Positions 1-6,080 of a stretch of 7,652 bases of DNA are shown here, piece after piece. The notes beneath the pieces were generated by a model. It was not told where the DNA came from, did no database searches, and was given only the letters and a program-made list of their open reading frames with translations. Numbering within the stretch: the stretch's first letter is position 1; each line of letters begins with the position of its first letter. The DNA is from an uncultured Clostridium sp. (GTDB lineage Bacteria; Bacillota; Clostridia; Lachnospirales; Lachnospiraceae). Where the stretch lies: the NCBI GenBank assembly GCA_900553925.1, contig USFH01000104.1, positions 1 to 7,652 on the forward strand, given 5' to 3'. Position numbers and translations under genes: made by a program.

Positions 1-944
1 ACACAGTCAAACCATCCCATACGTCTCGGACGTCCGGTTGTCGCACCGAACTCGCCTCCATCACCACCACGGCGGCGAAGCTCATCGGCTTCTTCTCCGA
101 ATATCTCACTGACAAACTCACCTGCGCCAACAGCGGATGAATATGCCTTACATACTGTTACGATCTGCTTGATCTCATATGGAGGAATACCTGCTCCAAT
201 CGCACCATAAGCAGCCAGTGTGGAAGAAGATGTTACCATCGGATAGATACCGTGATCCGGATCCTTCATGGAACCAAGCTGTCCCTCTAAGAGGATATGT
301 TTTCCTTCCTTGATTGCATTATACAAATAAGCAGATACATCACATACGAATGGTGCTACCATCTCCTTGTACTCCATCAATGTGTTGTACACTTCATCCA
401 CGGTCAGAAGCGGCTTCTTGTACAGATACTCTAACAATACGTTCTTCGATGCAATCACACGCTCGATCTTGTCGCGCAAGGCTGCCTCATCGTCGAACAG
501 CTCACTAACCTGGAAACCAATCTTTGCATATTTATCTGAATAAAACGGTGCAATACCGGACTTTGTAGAGCCGAAAGACTTTCCTGCCAGTCTCTCCTCT
601 TCATATGCATCAAACAATACATGATATGGCATTACCATCTGTGCGCGATCCGATACGAGAATCTTCGGCATTGGAACTCCCTTGTCTGTAATCGACTTTA
701 CTTCATTGAACAACACCGGGATATTCAATGCAACACCATTTCCGATAATGCTGGTTGTATGGTCATAAAATACGCCGGAAGGAAGTGTATGCAATGCAAA
801 CTTTCCATAGTTATTCACGATTGTATGACCTGCATTTGCTCCACCCTGAAAACGCACGATGATATCTGCCTTTTCTGCGAGCATATCTGTAATTTTACCT
901 TTTCCTTCGTCACCCCAATTAGCGCCTACTACTGCCTGTACCAT
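1..944 (-). CDS. purA: Adenylosuccinate synthetase PurA, C-terminus cut by window edge
   Basis: PurA is a cytoplasmic enzyme that joins IMP and aspartate using GTP to give adenylosuccinate, the first step of the AMP branch. The ATG at 944-942 opens a frame of 314 codons that runs off the left edge; the family is usually about 420-430 residues, so roughly 110 C-terminal residues are missing. Visible motifs are the GTP/IMP loop NWGDEGKGK (residues 9-17, catalytic Asp12), GGANAGHT (34-41, catalytic His40), DHGIYPMVTSSS (230-241) and the aspartate/GTP loop GATTGRPRR (300-308). Several signatures differ from the E. coli form: GIAPFYSDKYAK (130-141) replaces GIGPAYEDKVAR, and EGQLG (220-224) replaces EGAQG. 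This suggests a distinct clostridial subfamily, not a broken gene, because the frame is open and the core motifs are intact. It lies downstream of purB but has its own promoter. Confidence 0.95.
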   Translation of the reverse strand, partial: MVQAVVGANWGDEGKGKITDMLAEKADIIVRFQGGANAGHTIVNNYGKFALHTLPSGVFYDHTTSIIGNGVALNIPVLFNEVKSITDKGVPMPKILVSDRAQMVMPYHVLFDAYEEERLAGKSFGSTKSGIAPFYSDKYAKIGFQVSELFDDEAALRDKIERVIASKNVLLEYLYKKPLLTVDEVYNTLMEYKEMVAPFVCDVSAYLYNAIKEGKHILLEGQLGSMKDPDHGIYPMVTSSSTLAAYGAIGAGIPPYEIKQIVTVCKAYSSAVGAGEFVSEIFGEEADELRRRGGDGGEFGATTGRPRRMGWFDC

Positions 945-957
945 AGTCTAACCTGTT

Positions 958-963
958 ACCTCC
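958..963 (-). promoter_or_regulatory. Ribosome binding site of purA, unusually long spacing
   Basis: GGAGGT read on the minus strand is a perfect core match, but 13 nt separate it from the ATG at 944, longer than the usual 5-9. No closer in-frame start with a better spacing is visible, and residues 1-17 match the family N-terminus, so the ATG at 944 is kept as the start. Confidence 0.6.
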
Positions 964-992
964 GTTTTTATCACTTTGCAATTAATAGTGTA

Positions 993-1006
993 TCGACCGC
1001 AGTCGA
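993..1006. repeat. Short hairpin at the predicted start of the purA transcript
   Basis: TCGAC (993-997) and GTCGA (1002-1006) form a perfect 5-bp inverted repeat around the loop CGCA. It begins about 8 nt downstream of the predicted -10 box of purA, so it would lie at the extreme 5' end of the mRNA. It could stabilise the message, act as an operator half, or be chance; no U-run follows, so it is not a terminator. Confidence 0.35.
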
Positions 1007-1013
1007 CCTTTCT

Positions 1014-1042
1014 ATTTTACTTTATTTTCAAAATAAAATCAA
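1014..1042 (-). promoter_or_regulatory. Promoter of purA (sigma-A type)
   Basis: On the minus strand the -35 box TTGATT (1042-1037) and the -10 box TAAAAT (1019-1014) are separated by exactly 17 bp. Each hexamer differs from consensus at one or two positions. The predicted start is near 1007, giving a leader of about 60 nt. The site lies wholly in the 120-bp purB-purA gap, so purA can be expressed independently of purF-purB. The spacer contains an 8-bp inverted repeat. Confidence 0.7.
1021..1037. repeat. Perfect 8-bp inverted repeat inside the purA promoter spacer
   Basis: TTTATTTT (1021-1028) and AAAATAAA (1030-1037) are exact reverse complements around a single central C. The repeat fills the region between the -10 and -35 boxes, where repressors often bind. 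It is AT-only apart from its centre, so chance is a real possibility in AT-rich intergenic DNA. Confidence 0.4.
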
Positions 1043-1064
1043 TACGCATCGACGATTACGCATC
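1043..1064. repeat. 8-bp direct repeat abutting the purA -35 box
   Basis: TACGCATC occurs at 1043-1050 and again at 1057-1064, a 14-bp period. The first copy touches the -35 box and the second touches the purB stop codon. Position and orientation would suit a regulator bound upstream of the promoter, but no known regulator motif is recognised. Confidence 0.35.
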
Positions 1065-2519
1065 TTATACGTTAATCTCTGCCTTTACGCCGAGGATATC
1101 TTTGTTTGCATCGAGAATTGGCTGAATCTGCTCAGCTAAAAACTCCGCTGTCTGCTCCGGTGCACGACCGACAAAGTTCTTCGGATCAAGCAGTGCTTCG
1201 ATTTCTTCTCTTGTCATGCCAAATGCAGAATCACATGCGATCAGTTCTACCAAGTTATTCTCATTTCCGTACTTCTTGACCTGCTCACCCGCAATCATCG
1301 AATACTCACGGATCTTCTCATGCAGCTCCTGACGGTTTCCGCCACGCTTTACGGCATCCATCATGATGTTCTCGGTTGCCATGAAAGGAATCTCTTTCAT
1401 GAAATGCTGGTAGATTACTTTGTCATATACAACAAGCCCGTCTACGACATTCAAATAAAGATCCAGAATACCGTCGATGGCAAGGAATGCTTCCGGTACA
1501 GAGATGCGCTTGTTCGCAGAATCATCCAGTGTACGCTCAAACCACTGTGTACTTGCCACGATTGCCGGATTCAATGCATCTGCCATCACATAGTCAGACA
1601 GAGATGCGATACGCTCGCTGCGCATTGGATTTCTCTTATACGCCATCGCAGAGGAACCAATCTGGTTCTTCTCAAACGGCTCTTCCACTTCCTTTAAGTG
1701 CTGCAGGAGACGGATATCGTTCGAGAACTTATGGGCTGACATCGCAATGCCTGAAAGAACATTTAAGACTCTTGCATCAACCTTTCTCGAGTAAGTCTGT
1801 CCGGAAACCGGATAGCATGCTGCAAATCCCATCTTCTCTGCGATCTTTCCATCGATCTTCTTGACTGTCTCATGGTCACCCTCGAAAAGCTCCAGGAAGC
1901 TTGCCTGTGTACCGGTTGTCCCCTTACAGCCAAGGAGCTTTTGCTGTCCGATCATATATTCAAGGTCAGCTAAATCCAGCAGTAACTCCTGCATCCAGAG
2001 TGTCGCACGCTTACCAACGGTCGTCGGCTGTGCCGGCTGGAAATGTGTAAATGCAAGTGTCGGAAGATCCTTGTATGTATCTGCAAACTTTGCAAGCTCA
2101 TTGATGACATTGATCAGCTTCGTACGAACAAGCTTCATTGCCTCTGTCATAATGATGACATCTGTATTGTCACCGACATAACAGCTTGTCGCACCCAGAT
2201 GAATGATACCTGCTGCCTTCGGGCACTGTTTGCCATATGCATACACATGACTCATAACGTCATGACGCACGAGCTTCTCACGCTCTCTTGCCACATCGTA
2301 GTTGATATCCTCTACATGGCTTTTCAGTTCTTCGATCTGCTCGTCTGTGATACGTGGGTTGCCATCGGCATCTTTTAGTCCAAGCTCCTTCTCGGTCTCA
2401 GCAAGTGCGATCCATAATTTTCTCCATGTCTTGAACTTCATGTCCGGGGAGAAGATATACTGCATCTCCTTGCTTGCGTATCTCTCTGAAAGTGGGCTTA
2501 CATACTTGTCTCTGCTCAT
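1065..2519 (-). CDS. purB: Adenylosuccinate lyase PurB, long eukaryote-like form
   Basis: PurB is a homotetrameric cytoplasmic lyase acting twice in purine synthesis: SAICAR to AICAR plus fumarate, and adenylosuccinate to AMP plus fumarate. The start chosen is the ATG at 2519-2517 (protein MSRDKYVSPLSERYAS..., 484 residues), because a GGAGGT lies just upstream; an in-frame TTG at 2531 lies upstream of that site and is less likely. Key motifs are RHDVMSHVYAYG with PKAAGIIHLGATSCYVGDNTD (about 85-119), FTHFQPAQPTTVGKR (157-171, catalytic His159), KGTTGTQASF (about 199-208) and the mobile signature loop GSSAMAYKRNP (288-298, catalytic Ser289), then QWFERTLDDSANKR (about 325-338). Length and sequence resemble the human enzyme more than the ~430-residue Bacillus PurB. 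The usual Pro of the signature loop is Ala. It lies 51 bp downstream of purF and is probably cotranscribed with it. Confidence 0.97.
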   Translation of the reverse strand: MSRDKYVSPLSERYASKEMQYIFSPDMKFKTWRKLWIALAETEKELGLKDADGNPRITDEQIEELKSHVEDINYDVAREREKLVRHDVMSHVYAYGKQCPKAAGIIHLGATSCYVGDNTDVIIMTEAMKLVRTKLINVINELAKFADTYKDLPTLAFTHFQPAQPTTVGKRATLWMQELLLDLADLEYMIGQQKLLGCKGTTGTQASFLELFEGDHETVKKIDGKIAEKMGFAACYPVSGQTYSRKVDARVLNVLSGIAMSAHKFSNDIRLLQHLKEVEEPFEKNQIGSSAMAYKRNPMRSERIASLSDYVMADALNPAIVASTQWFERTLDDSANKRISVPEAFLAIDGILDLYLNVVDGLVVYDKVIYQHFMKEIPFMATENIMMDAVKRGGNRQELHEKIREYSMIAGEQVKKYGNENNLVELIACDSAFGMTREEIEALLDPKNFVGRAPEQTAEFLAEQIQPILDANKDILGVKAEINV

Positions 2520-2523
2520 AAAA

Positions 2524-2529
2524 ACCTCC
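2524..2529 (-). promoter_or_regulatory. Ribosome binding site that sets the purB start
   Basis: GGAGGT on the minus strand lies 4 nt before the ATG at 2519. It is the only strong site in the purF-purB gap and excludes the in-frame TTG at 2531, which sits upstream of it. Confidence 0.8.
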
Positions 2530-2560
2530 AAATTTATATATTTTCCTCATATGTTCTTCT

Positions 2561-2589
2561 ATTATACACCTTATGCGTCATATTCGCCA
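2561..2589 (-). promoter_or_regulatory. Possible weak internal promoter before purB
   Basis: A perfect TATAAT (2566-2561, minus strand) lies just after the purF stop codon. At 17 bp upstream the -35 position reads TGGCGA, only three matches to TTGACA, inside the last codons of purF. It could give purB some independent transcription; it could equally be a chance match in the AT-rich gap. Confidence 0.3.
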
Positions 2590-4007
2590 CGAATATCTTC
2601 TTTTGGTGGATCAATTGGCCATTTTCCTGTGAAACAGCCCTGACAGAACTGTCTGCCTCCGGTCAGTTCCGGCAGCCGTTCTAACTTCAGGTATCCAAGC
2701 GAATCCGCACCGATGATCTGCCGGATCTCCTCGATTGTACGATTGTATGCAATCAGCTGGTCACTGTCCGGCACATCCGTTCCGAAATAACATGGATACA
2801 AAAATGGTGGGGATGAAATCCGCACATGCACTTCCTTCGCACCGGCTTCCTTAAGCATGCTGACGATCCGGTCACTTGTCGTTCCACGCACGATGGAATC
2901 GTCAATCATAATCACACGTTTTCCCTCAACTGCATCCTTCAGGACATTCAGTTTCACGCGCACACTGGATTCCCGCTGGCTCTGTTTCGGCTTGATAAAG
3001 GTTCTTCCGACGTAGCCATTTTTTACAAATGCGGTTCCATATGGAATACCGGATTCGAGCGAATAACCAAGTGCCGCTGCATTTCCGGATTCCGGTACGC
3101 CAACGACTAAATCTGCCTCAACCGGGCTGTCCTTCGCAAGACATCTTCCGGCAATGATACGGGACTGATACACACTCATACCATCGATCACGCTGTCCGG
3201 TCTTGCAAAATAAATGTATTCAAATACGCATCTGCCATGTTCCTTCTGGCACATATCCTTATGGCTCTCAATCCCCTTCTCCGGAGATATAACAACCATC
3301 TCTCCCGGCTCCACATCCCGGACAAATTCTGCGCCGATCGTATCAAGCGCACAGCTTTCGGATGCAAGTACGTATGCATTGTCACGTTTTCCGATGCAGA
3401 GCGGACGGAACCCAAACGGATCACGGGCACCGATCAGTTTTCTCGGACTCATGACAATCAGGGAATAGGAACCGACCAATTTACGCATCGCATTTTGAAC
3501 TGCTTCCTCTGCCGAAGATGTCTTTACACGCTCTCTTGCGATATGATATGCAATCACCTCGGAGTCGATCGTCGTCTGGAAGATTGCACCATCATGTGCG
3601 AGTTCTCTCCGAAGCTCCGGTGCATTGACGAGATTCCCGTTATGTGCCAGAGCAAGGGTACCCTTGATATAATTCAGTACAAGCGGCTGTGCATTTTCTC
3701 TGGTACTCGCGCCGGCTGTCGAATATCGTACATGACCAACACCGATATTTCCTTTGAGCTTATCTAAGTCTTCCTGCGTGAAGACTTCATTCACAAGTCC
3801 CATACCTTTGGAAGAAAGGACCTTGCCCTTTGGTCCTTCGGTATCCGATACCGCAATACCACAGCTCTCCTGTCCTCTGTGCTGCAAGGCGAACAATCCA
3901 TAGTAGATCGTTCTAGCCACATCGTGTCCGTCAAAATCATACATGCCGAAGACTCCACATTCTTCGTGCAGGCCATCATCCTGATAGTGTTCCATTACAT
4001 CACTCAT
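2571..4007 (-). CDS. purF: Amidophosphoribosyltransferase PurF (iron-sulfur, propeptide type)
   Basis: PurF catalyses the committed step of purine synthesis: PRPP plus glutamine to 5-phosphoribosylamine. The start is the ATG at 4007-4005 (MSDVMEHYQDD..., 478 residues), chosen because AGAGGA lies 9 nt upstream. Other in-frame ATGs at 4034 and 4025 lack such a site. The class-II glutaminase domain begins at Cys17 of EECGVFG, the nucleophile after removal of a 16-residue propeptide, as in Bacillus-type PurF. Downstream are QHRGQES (about 42-48), the GHVRYST region (about 91-97) and AHNGNL (about 121-126). The C-terminal phosphoribosyltransferase domain has the PRPP loop VIMIDDSIVRGTTSDR (365-380). 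Cys260, Cys406, Cys455 and Cys458 match the four ligands of the structural [4Fe-4S] cluster, which suits an anaerobe. It heads the purF-purB unit. Confidence 0.97.
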   Translation of the reverse strand: MSDVMEHYQDDGLHEECGVFGMYDFDGHDVARTIYYGLFALQHRGQESCGIAVSDTEGPKGKVLSSKGMGLVNEVFTQEDLDKLKGNIGVGHVRYSTAGASTRENAQPLVLNYIKGTLALAHNGNLVNAPELRRELAHDGAIFQTTIDSEVIAYHIARERVKTSSAEEAVQNAMRKLVGSYSLIVMSPRKLIGARDPFGFRPLCIGKRDNAYVLASESCALDTIGAEFVRDVEPGEMVVISPEKGIESHKDMCQKEHGRCVFEYIYFARPDSVIDGMSVYQSRIIAGRCLAKDSPVEADLVVGVPESGNAAALGYSLESGIPYGTAFVKNGYVGRTFIKPKQSQRESSVRVKLNVLKDAVEGKRVIMIDDSIVRGTTSDRIVSMLKEAGAKEVHVRISSPPFLYPCYFGTDVPDSDQLIAYNRTIEEIRQIIGADSLGYLKLERLPELTGGRQFCQGCFTGKWPIDPPKEDIRGEYDA

Positions 4008-4016
4008 ATCGCACGT

Positions 4017-4022
4017 TCCTCT
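4017..4022 (-). promoter_or_regulatory. Ribosome binding site that sets the purF start
   Basis: AGAGGA on the minus strand lies 9 nt before the ATG at 4007. The two upstream in-frame ATGs (4034, 4025) lie before this site and have no comparable one, so they are rejected as starts. Confidence 0.65.
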
Positions 4023-4083
4023 CATTATAATCATATTATCTGCATATTGCTTCTTTTTTTGATATTTTTTTCAAACCTTGCTT

Positions 4084-4112
4084 ATTATAACCTAGATAAC
4101 TTAAAGTATCAA
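4084..4112 (-). promoter_or_regulatory. Promoter of purF-purB (sigma-A type)
   Basis: On the minus strand TTGATA (4112-4107) and a perfect TATAAT (4089-4084) are separated by exactly 17 bp, a near-consensus promoter. Transcription should start near 4077, giving a leader of about 70 nt. That leader contains two A7 tracts but no recognisable purine riboswitch fold or attenuator terminator. Two CGAA half-sites in the same orientation lie upstream at 4130-4141. Confidence 0.8.
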
Positions 4113-4171
4113 ACAGTTTATGTGTTTTTTTCGAGTTTTCGTGAATTTATATAGCGTTTCACTTGTTTTTT

Positions 4172-4180
4172 TGATATAAT
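4172..4180 (+). promoter_or_regulatory. Extended -10 promoter of the PilZ gene
   Basis: TGATATAAT is a perfect extended -10 element (TGnTATAAT). The -35 position 17 bp upstream (TAGCGT) is poor, which extended -10 promoters tolerate. Transcription should start near 4187, giving a short leader of about 33 nt with GGAGG at 4209-4213, 6 nt before the ATG. Confidence 0.65.
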
Positions 4181-4219
4181 AGTGCCAATCTAATAAAAAT
4201 TCCAAGCTGGAGGATTCGT

Positions 4220-4564
4220 ATGCAGGAAAAAAGAAAGAACGTCAGACTTCCAATCAAACTCAAATTGGAAGTTTCTAATTTATTTAAGCAGGATGGTGTA
4301 AAAATCGAGAATCTTGATACCGAAATCGAGGTCTTCGATATATCCAAAGCTGGTATCGGCTTTATGTCCCTGTCCAAGCTTCCGATCAATTATTATTTCA
4401 ATGCAACGCTTGAATTCGAGAACCGGGAAGAAATAATCTTATCCGTTGTAAAGATTCTGTATGTAACGCCAATTGGCAACGCCGGCTATCGTTATGGCTG
4501 TGAGTTCGTCGGTCTGCCATCTATGTACGATTACATATTTGAGGAGTATGCGCAGAATCTGTAA
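4220..4564 (+). CDS. Stand-alone PilZ-domain protein, likely c-di-GMP receptor
   Basis: This 114-residue cytoplasmic protein is essentially one PilZ domain, with no signal peptide, membrane segment or YcgR-type N-terminal domain. Both c-di-GMP-binding signatures are present: RxxxR (Arg5 and Arg9 in EKRKNVRLP) and DxSxxG (Asp40-Ser42-Gly45 in DISKAGIGF), with an appropriate beta-rich body following. In the family these residues clamp a c-di-GMP dimer and let the protein act on a partner. The start is fixed by GGAGG at 4209-4213. It is the only plus-strand gene, divergent from purF and convergent with a polysaccharide-initiating sugar transferase, with which it shares a terminator. A role in controlling polysaccharide synthesis or motility is plausible but is inference from context. 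The exact partner cannot be read from the sequence. Confidence 0.88.
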   Translation: MQEKRKNVRLPIKLKLEVSNLFKQDGVKIENLDTEIEVFDISKAGIGFMSLSKLPINYYFNATLEFENREEIILSVVKILYVTPIGNAGYRYGCEFVGLPSMYDYIFEEYAQNL

Positions 4565-4614
4565 CCATCCAGATACTGGTTCTACCATATAAAGATAAAG
4601 CGAATAAAACAAAC

Positions 4615-4661
4615 AAAAAGAAAGAGCTGCATGCGGTTTTCCGCAAAAGCTCTTTCTTTTT
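4615..4661. terminator. Bidirectional intrinsic terminator
   Basis: A perfect 14-bp inverted repeat (4615-4628 with 4648-4661) is formed by an A-rich arm ending in GAGCT and a T-rich arm starting AGCTC. Inside it is a nested hairpin, TGCGG-TTTT-CCGCA (4632-4645). Plus-strand reading ends in a T-run after the stem, suited to the PilZ gene. Minus-strand reading also ends in a T-run, suited to the sugar transferase whose stop is at 4671. Both convergent genes therefore share it. Confidence 0.9.
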
Positions 4662-4670
4662 ATACGTAAC

Positions 4671-6068
4671 TTATTCTACGCCGGAAGTATGTTCTGGTTC
4701 CGGCGGCTGATATTCTTCAAATACCAGTTCTTCTCCTCTGTGAAACGCCTCTGTACTATCCTTCTTGAACAGAACGATCAATGTCTGGAACAACAGCTTG
4801 ATATCCAGCCAGAAGCTATATTCTTCGATATACGTCAGATCTAAGATCAGTTTATCCTTCGGAGATGTATTATACTTCCCTGCAATCTGTGCATGTCCGG
4901 TAATACCTGCCTTTACACGCAGGCGGTATTCAAACTCCGGCAGAACCGATGTATAGTTAAATACATTTGCCAGCATCTCCGGTCTTGGTCCGACCACGCT
5001 CATATCACCTTTTAAGACATTAAAGAACTGCGGAATCTCATCCAGCCGGTATTTCCGAAGGAACTTTCCAACGCGTGTCACGCGCTCGTCATCCTCCACC
5101 ACAGAATAATTCTCCACATTCTCACGCATCGTCCGGAACTTATATACCGAGAATATCTTTCCGTCCCGCGTCGCACGGTTCTGCTTAAAAATAATACTCC
5201 CATGGTCATCCAGTTTAATCATGATCACGACAACCAGCATAACCGGTGATGTCAGAAGCAGTGCGATCACAGAGATAATGATATCCATCGCGCGCTTGAT
5301 AAACCGCTGTTCCAGGGTCAGCCCCTTGGAATAATTGCAATACACGGACACATCATCTAAGATAAAATGTTTTGCGCTTTTCTCGATCACATCATGCATA
5401 TCCGGGTTGAAATATACGTTCTTCATATTCTGGTAACAATACTCTAAAATCTGTGTACGATCCTGTACCGGAACGTCATAGATAAAGATCGTATCATGTT
5501 CCAGAATGTACTGCTTGAGGTTTGCATCCCGGTAATCCGCAACCTTATTTACCTTGTATTGCAGCTTGTATTTCAAGACACCACGTACAATCTCGTTCAG
5601 ACTCTGTTGGGAGGATGTAACAATAAGGCAATCCTCCGGCTGATAAATCTTAAAATACAGATGATTGCCACCATATACAAAAATCAGGATCATTATAAAC
5701 TGAATTGCCAGAATCGGCAAAAGCAGGTATGGCTGTTCCAGCTTGAAGCTCTGGTTATTCATCTGGTTTGTATTCATGATTGACAGTACAATCACGGAGA
5801 TCACATCGGTAAATATCTGATTTAAAAACAAAGACAGCACAATGGGCTTACTCTTTCGTTTTCCAATATCGTAATGTCCGTAAATCGTTGAAAACATATA
5901 GTGCATCACAACATATGCTGCAATCGTGATACCGGATGTTCTCGAGAGATTCCACAACTGCCAGTTTGATCTCGCATAAATTCCGTACAATGCAAAGAAC
6001 AATATCAAATTCAAAACTGCCTTGAGAAAAAACACAAGTGATGTCTCAAGTTTTCTGGTATTATTCAT
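4671..6068 (-). CDS. Polyprenyl-phosphate sugar-1-phosphate transferase (exopolysaccharide priming)
   Basis: This membrane enzyme transfers a sugar-1-phosphate from a nucleotide sugar to undecaprenyl phosphate, the first step of exo- or capsular polysaccharide assembly. At 465 residues it is normal for the WbaP/CpsE-like large monotopic family. The N-terminal part has about four hydrophobic segments (near 11-30, 44-62, 76-98, 113-134). A soluble middle domain follows, then a hydrophobic insertion at 258-283 after QRFIKRAMD. The catalytic bacterial sugar transferase domain shows FKQNR (294-298), VYKFRTM (308-314), the RLDEIPQ Asp343-Glu344 pair, GDMSVVGPRPE (354-364) and AGITGHAQ (387-394). 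The start ATG at 6068 has TAAGGA at 6080-6075, overlapping the stop codon of the upstream frame, so the two genes are translationally close. The sugar specificity cannot be told from sequence. Confidence 0.93.
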   Translation of the reverse strand: MNNTRKLETSLVFFLKAVLNLILFFALYGIYARSNWQLWNLSRTSGITIAAYVVMHYMFSTIYGHYDIGKRKSKPIVLSLFLNQIFTDVISVIVLSIMNTNQMNNQSFKLEQPYLLLPILAIQFIMILIFVYGGNHLYFKIYQPEDCLIVTSSQQSLNEIVRGVLKYKLQYKVNKVADYRDANLKQYILEHDTIFIYDVPVQDRTQILEYCYQNMKNVYFNPDMHDVIEKSAKHFILDDVSVYCNYSKGLTLEQRFIKRAMDIIISVIALLLTSPVMLVVVIMIKLDDHGSIIFKQNRATRDGKIFSVYKFRTMRENVENYSVVEDDERVTRVGKFLRKYRLDEIPQFFNVLKGDMSVVGPRPEMLANVFNYTSVLPEFEYRLRVKAGITGHAQIAGKYNTSPKDKLILDLTYIEEYSFWLDIKLLFQTLIVLFKKDSTEAFHRGEELVFEEYQPPEPEHTSGVE

Positions 6069-6074
6069 CCTATA

Positions 6075-6080
6075 TCCTTA
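6075..6080 (-). promoter_or_regulatory. Ribosome binding site of the sugar transferase, overlapping the upstream stop
   Basis: TAAGGA on the minus strand contains the TAA stop of the upstream frame (6080-6078) and lies 6 nt before the ATG at 6068. This arrangement usually means cotranscription and often translational coupling. Confidence 0.7.

Noticed and set aside
621..1139. 172-codon plus-strand open frame over the purA 5' end and the purB-purA gap
   Set aside because: It is antisense to well-supported purA and crosses the purA promoter; its cysteine- and histidine-rich composition has no domain character and no ribosome binding site is evident. The same applies to the other plus-strand frames opposite purB, purF, the transferase and the chimera.
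2520..2570. Small out-of-frame coding sequence starting near 2552 in the purF-purB gap
   Set aside because: It would run into purB in the wrong frame, has no clear ribosome binding site and gives no recognisable peptide.
4008..4083. Purine or PRPP-type riboswitch in the purF leader
   Set aside because: The leader is only about 70 nt, A-rich, with no stable multi-stem fold and no terminator hairpin before the ribosome binding site.
4625..4650. Nested palindrome as a protein operator or attachment site
   Set aside because: Its position between two convergent stop codons and the flanking A-run/T-run make a shared terminator the simpler reading.
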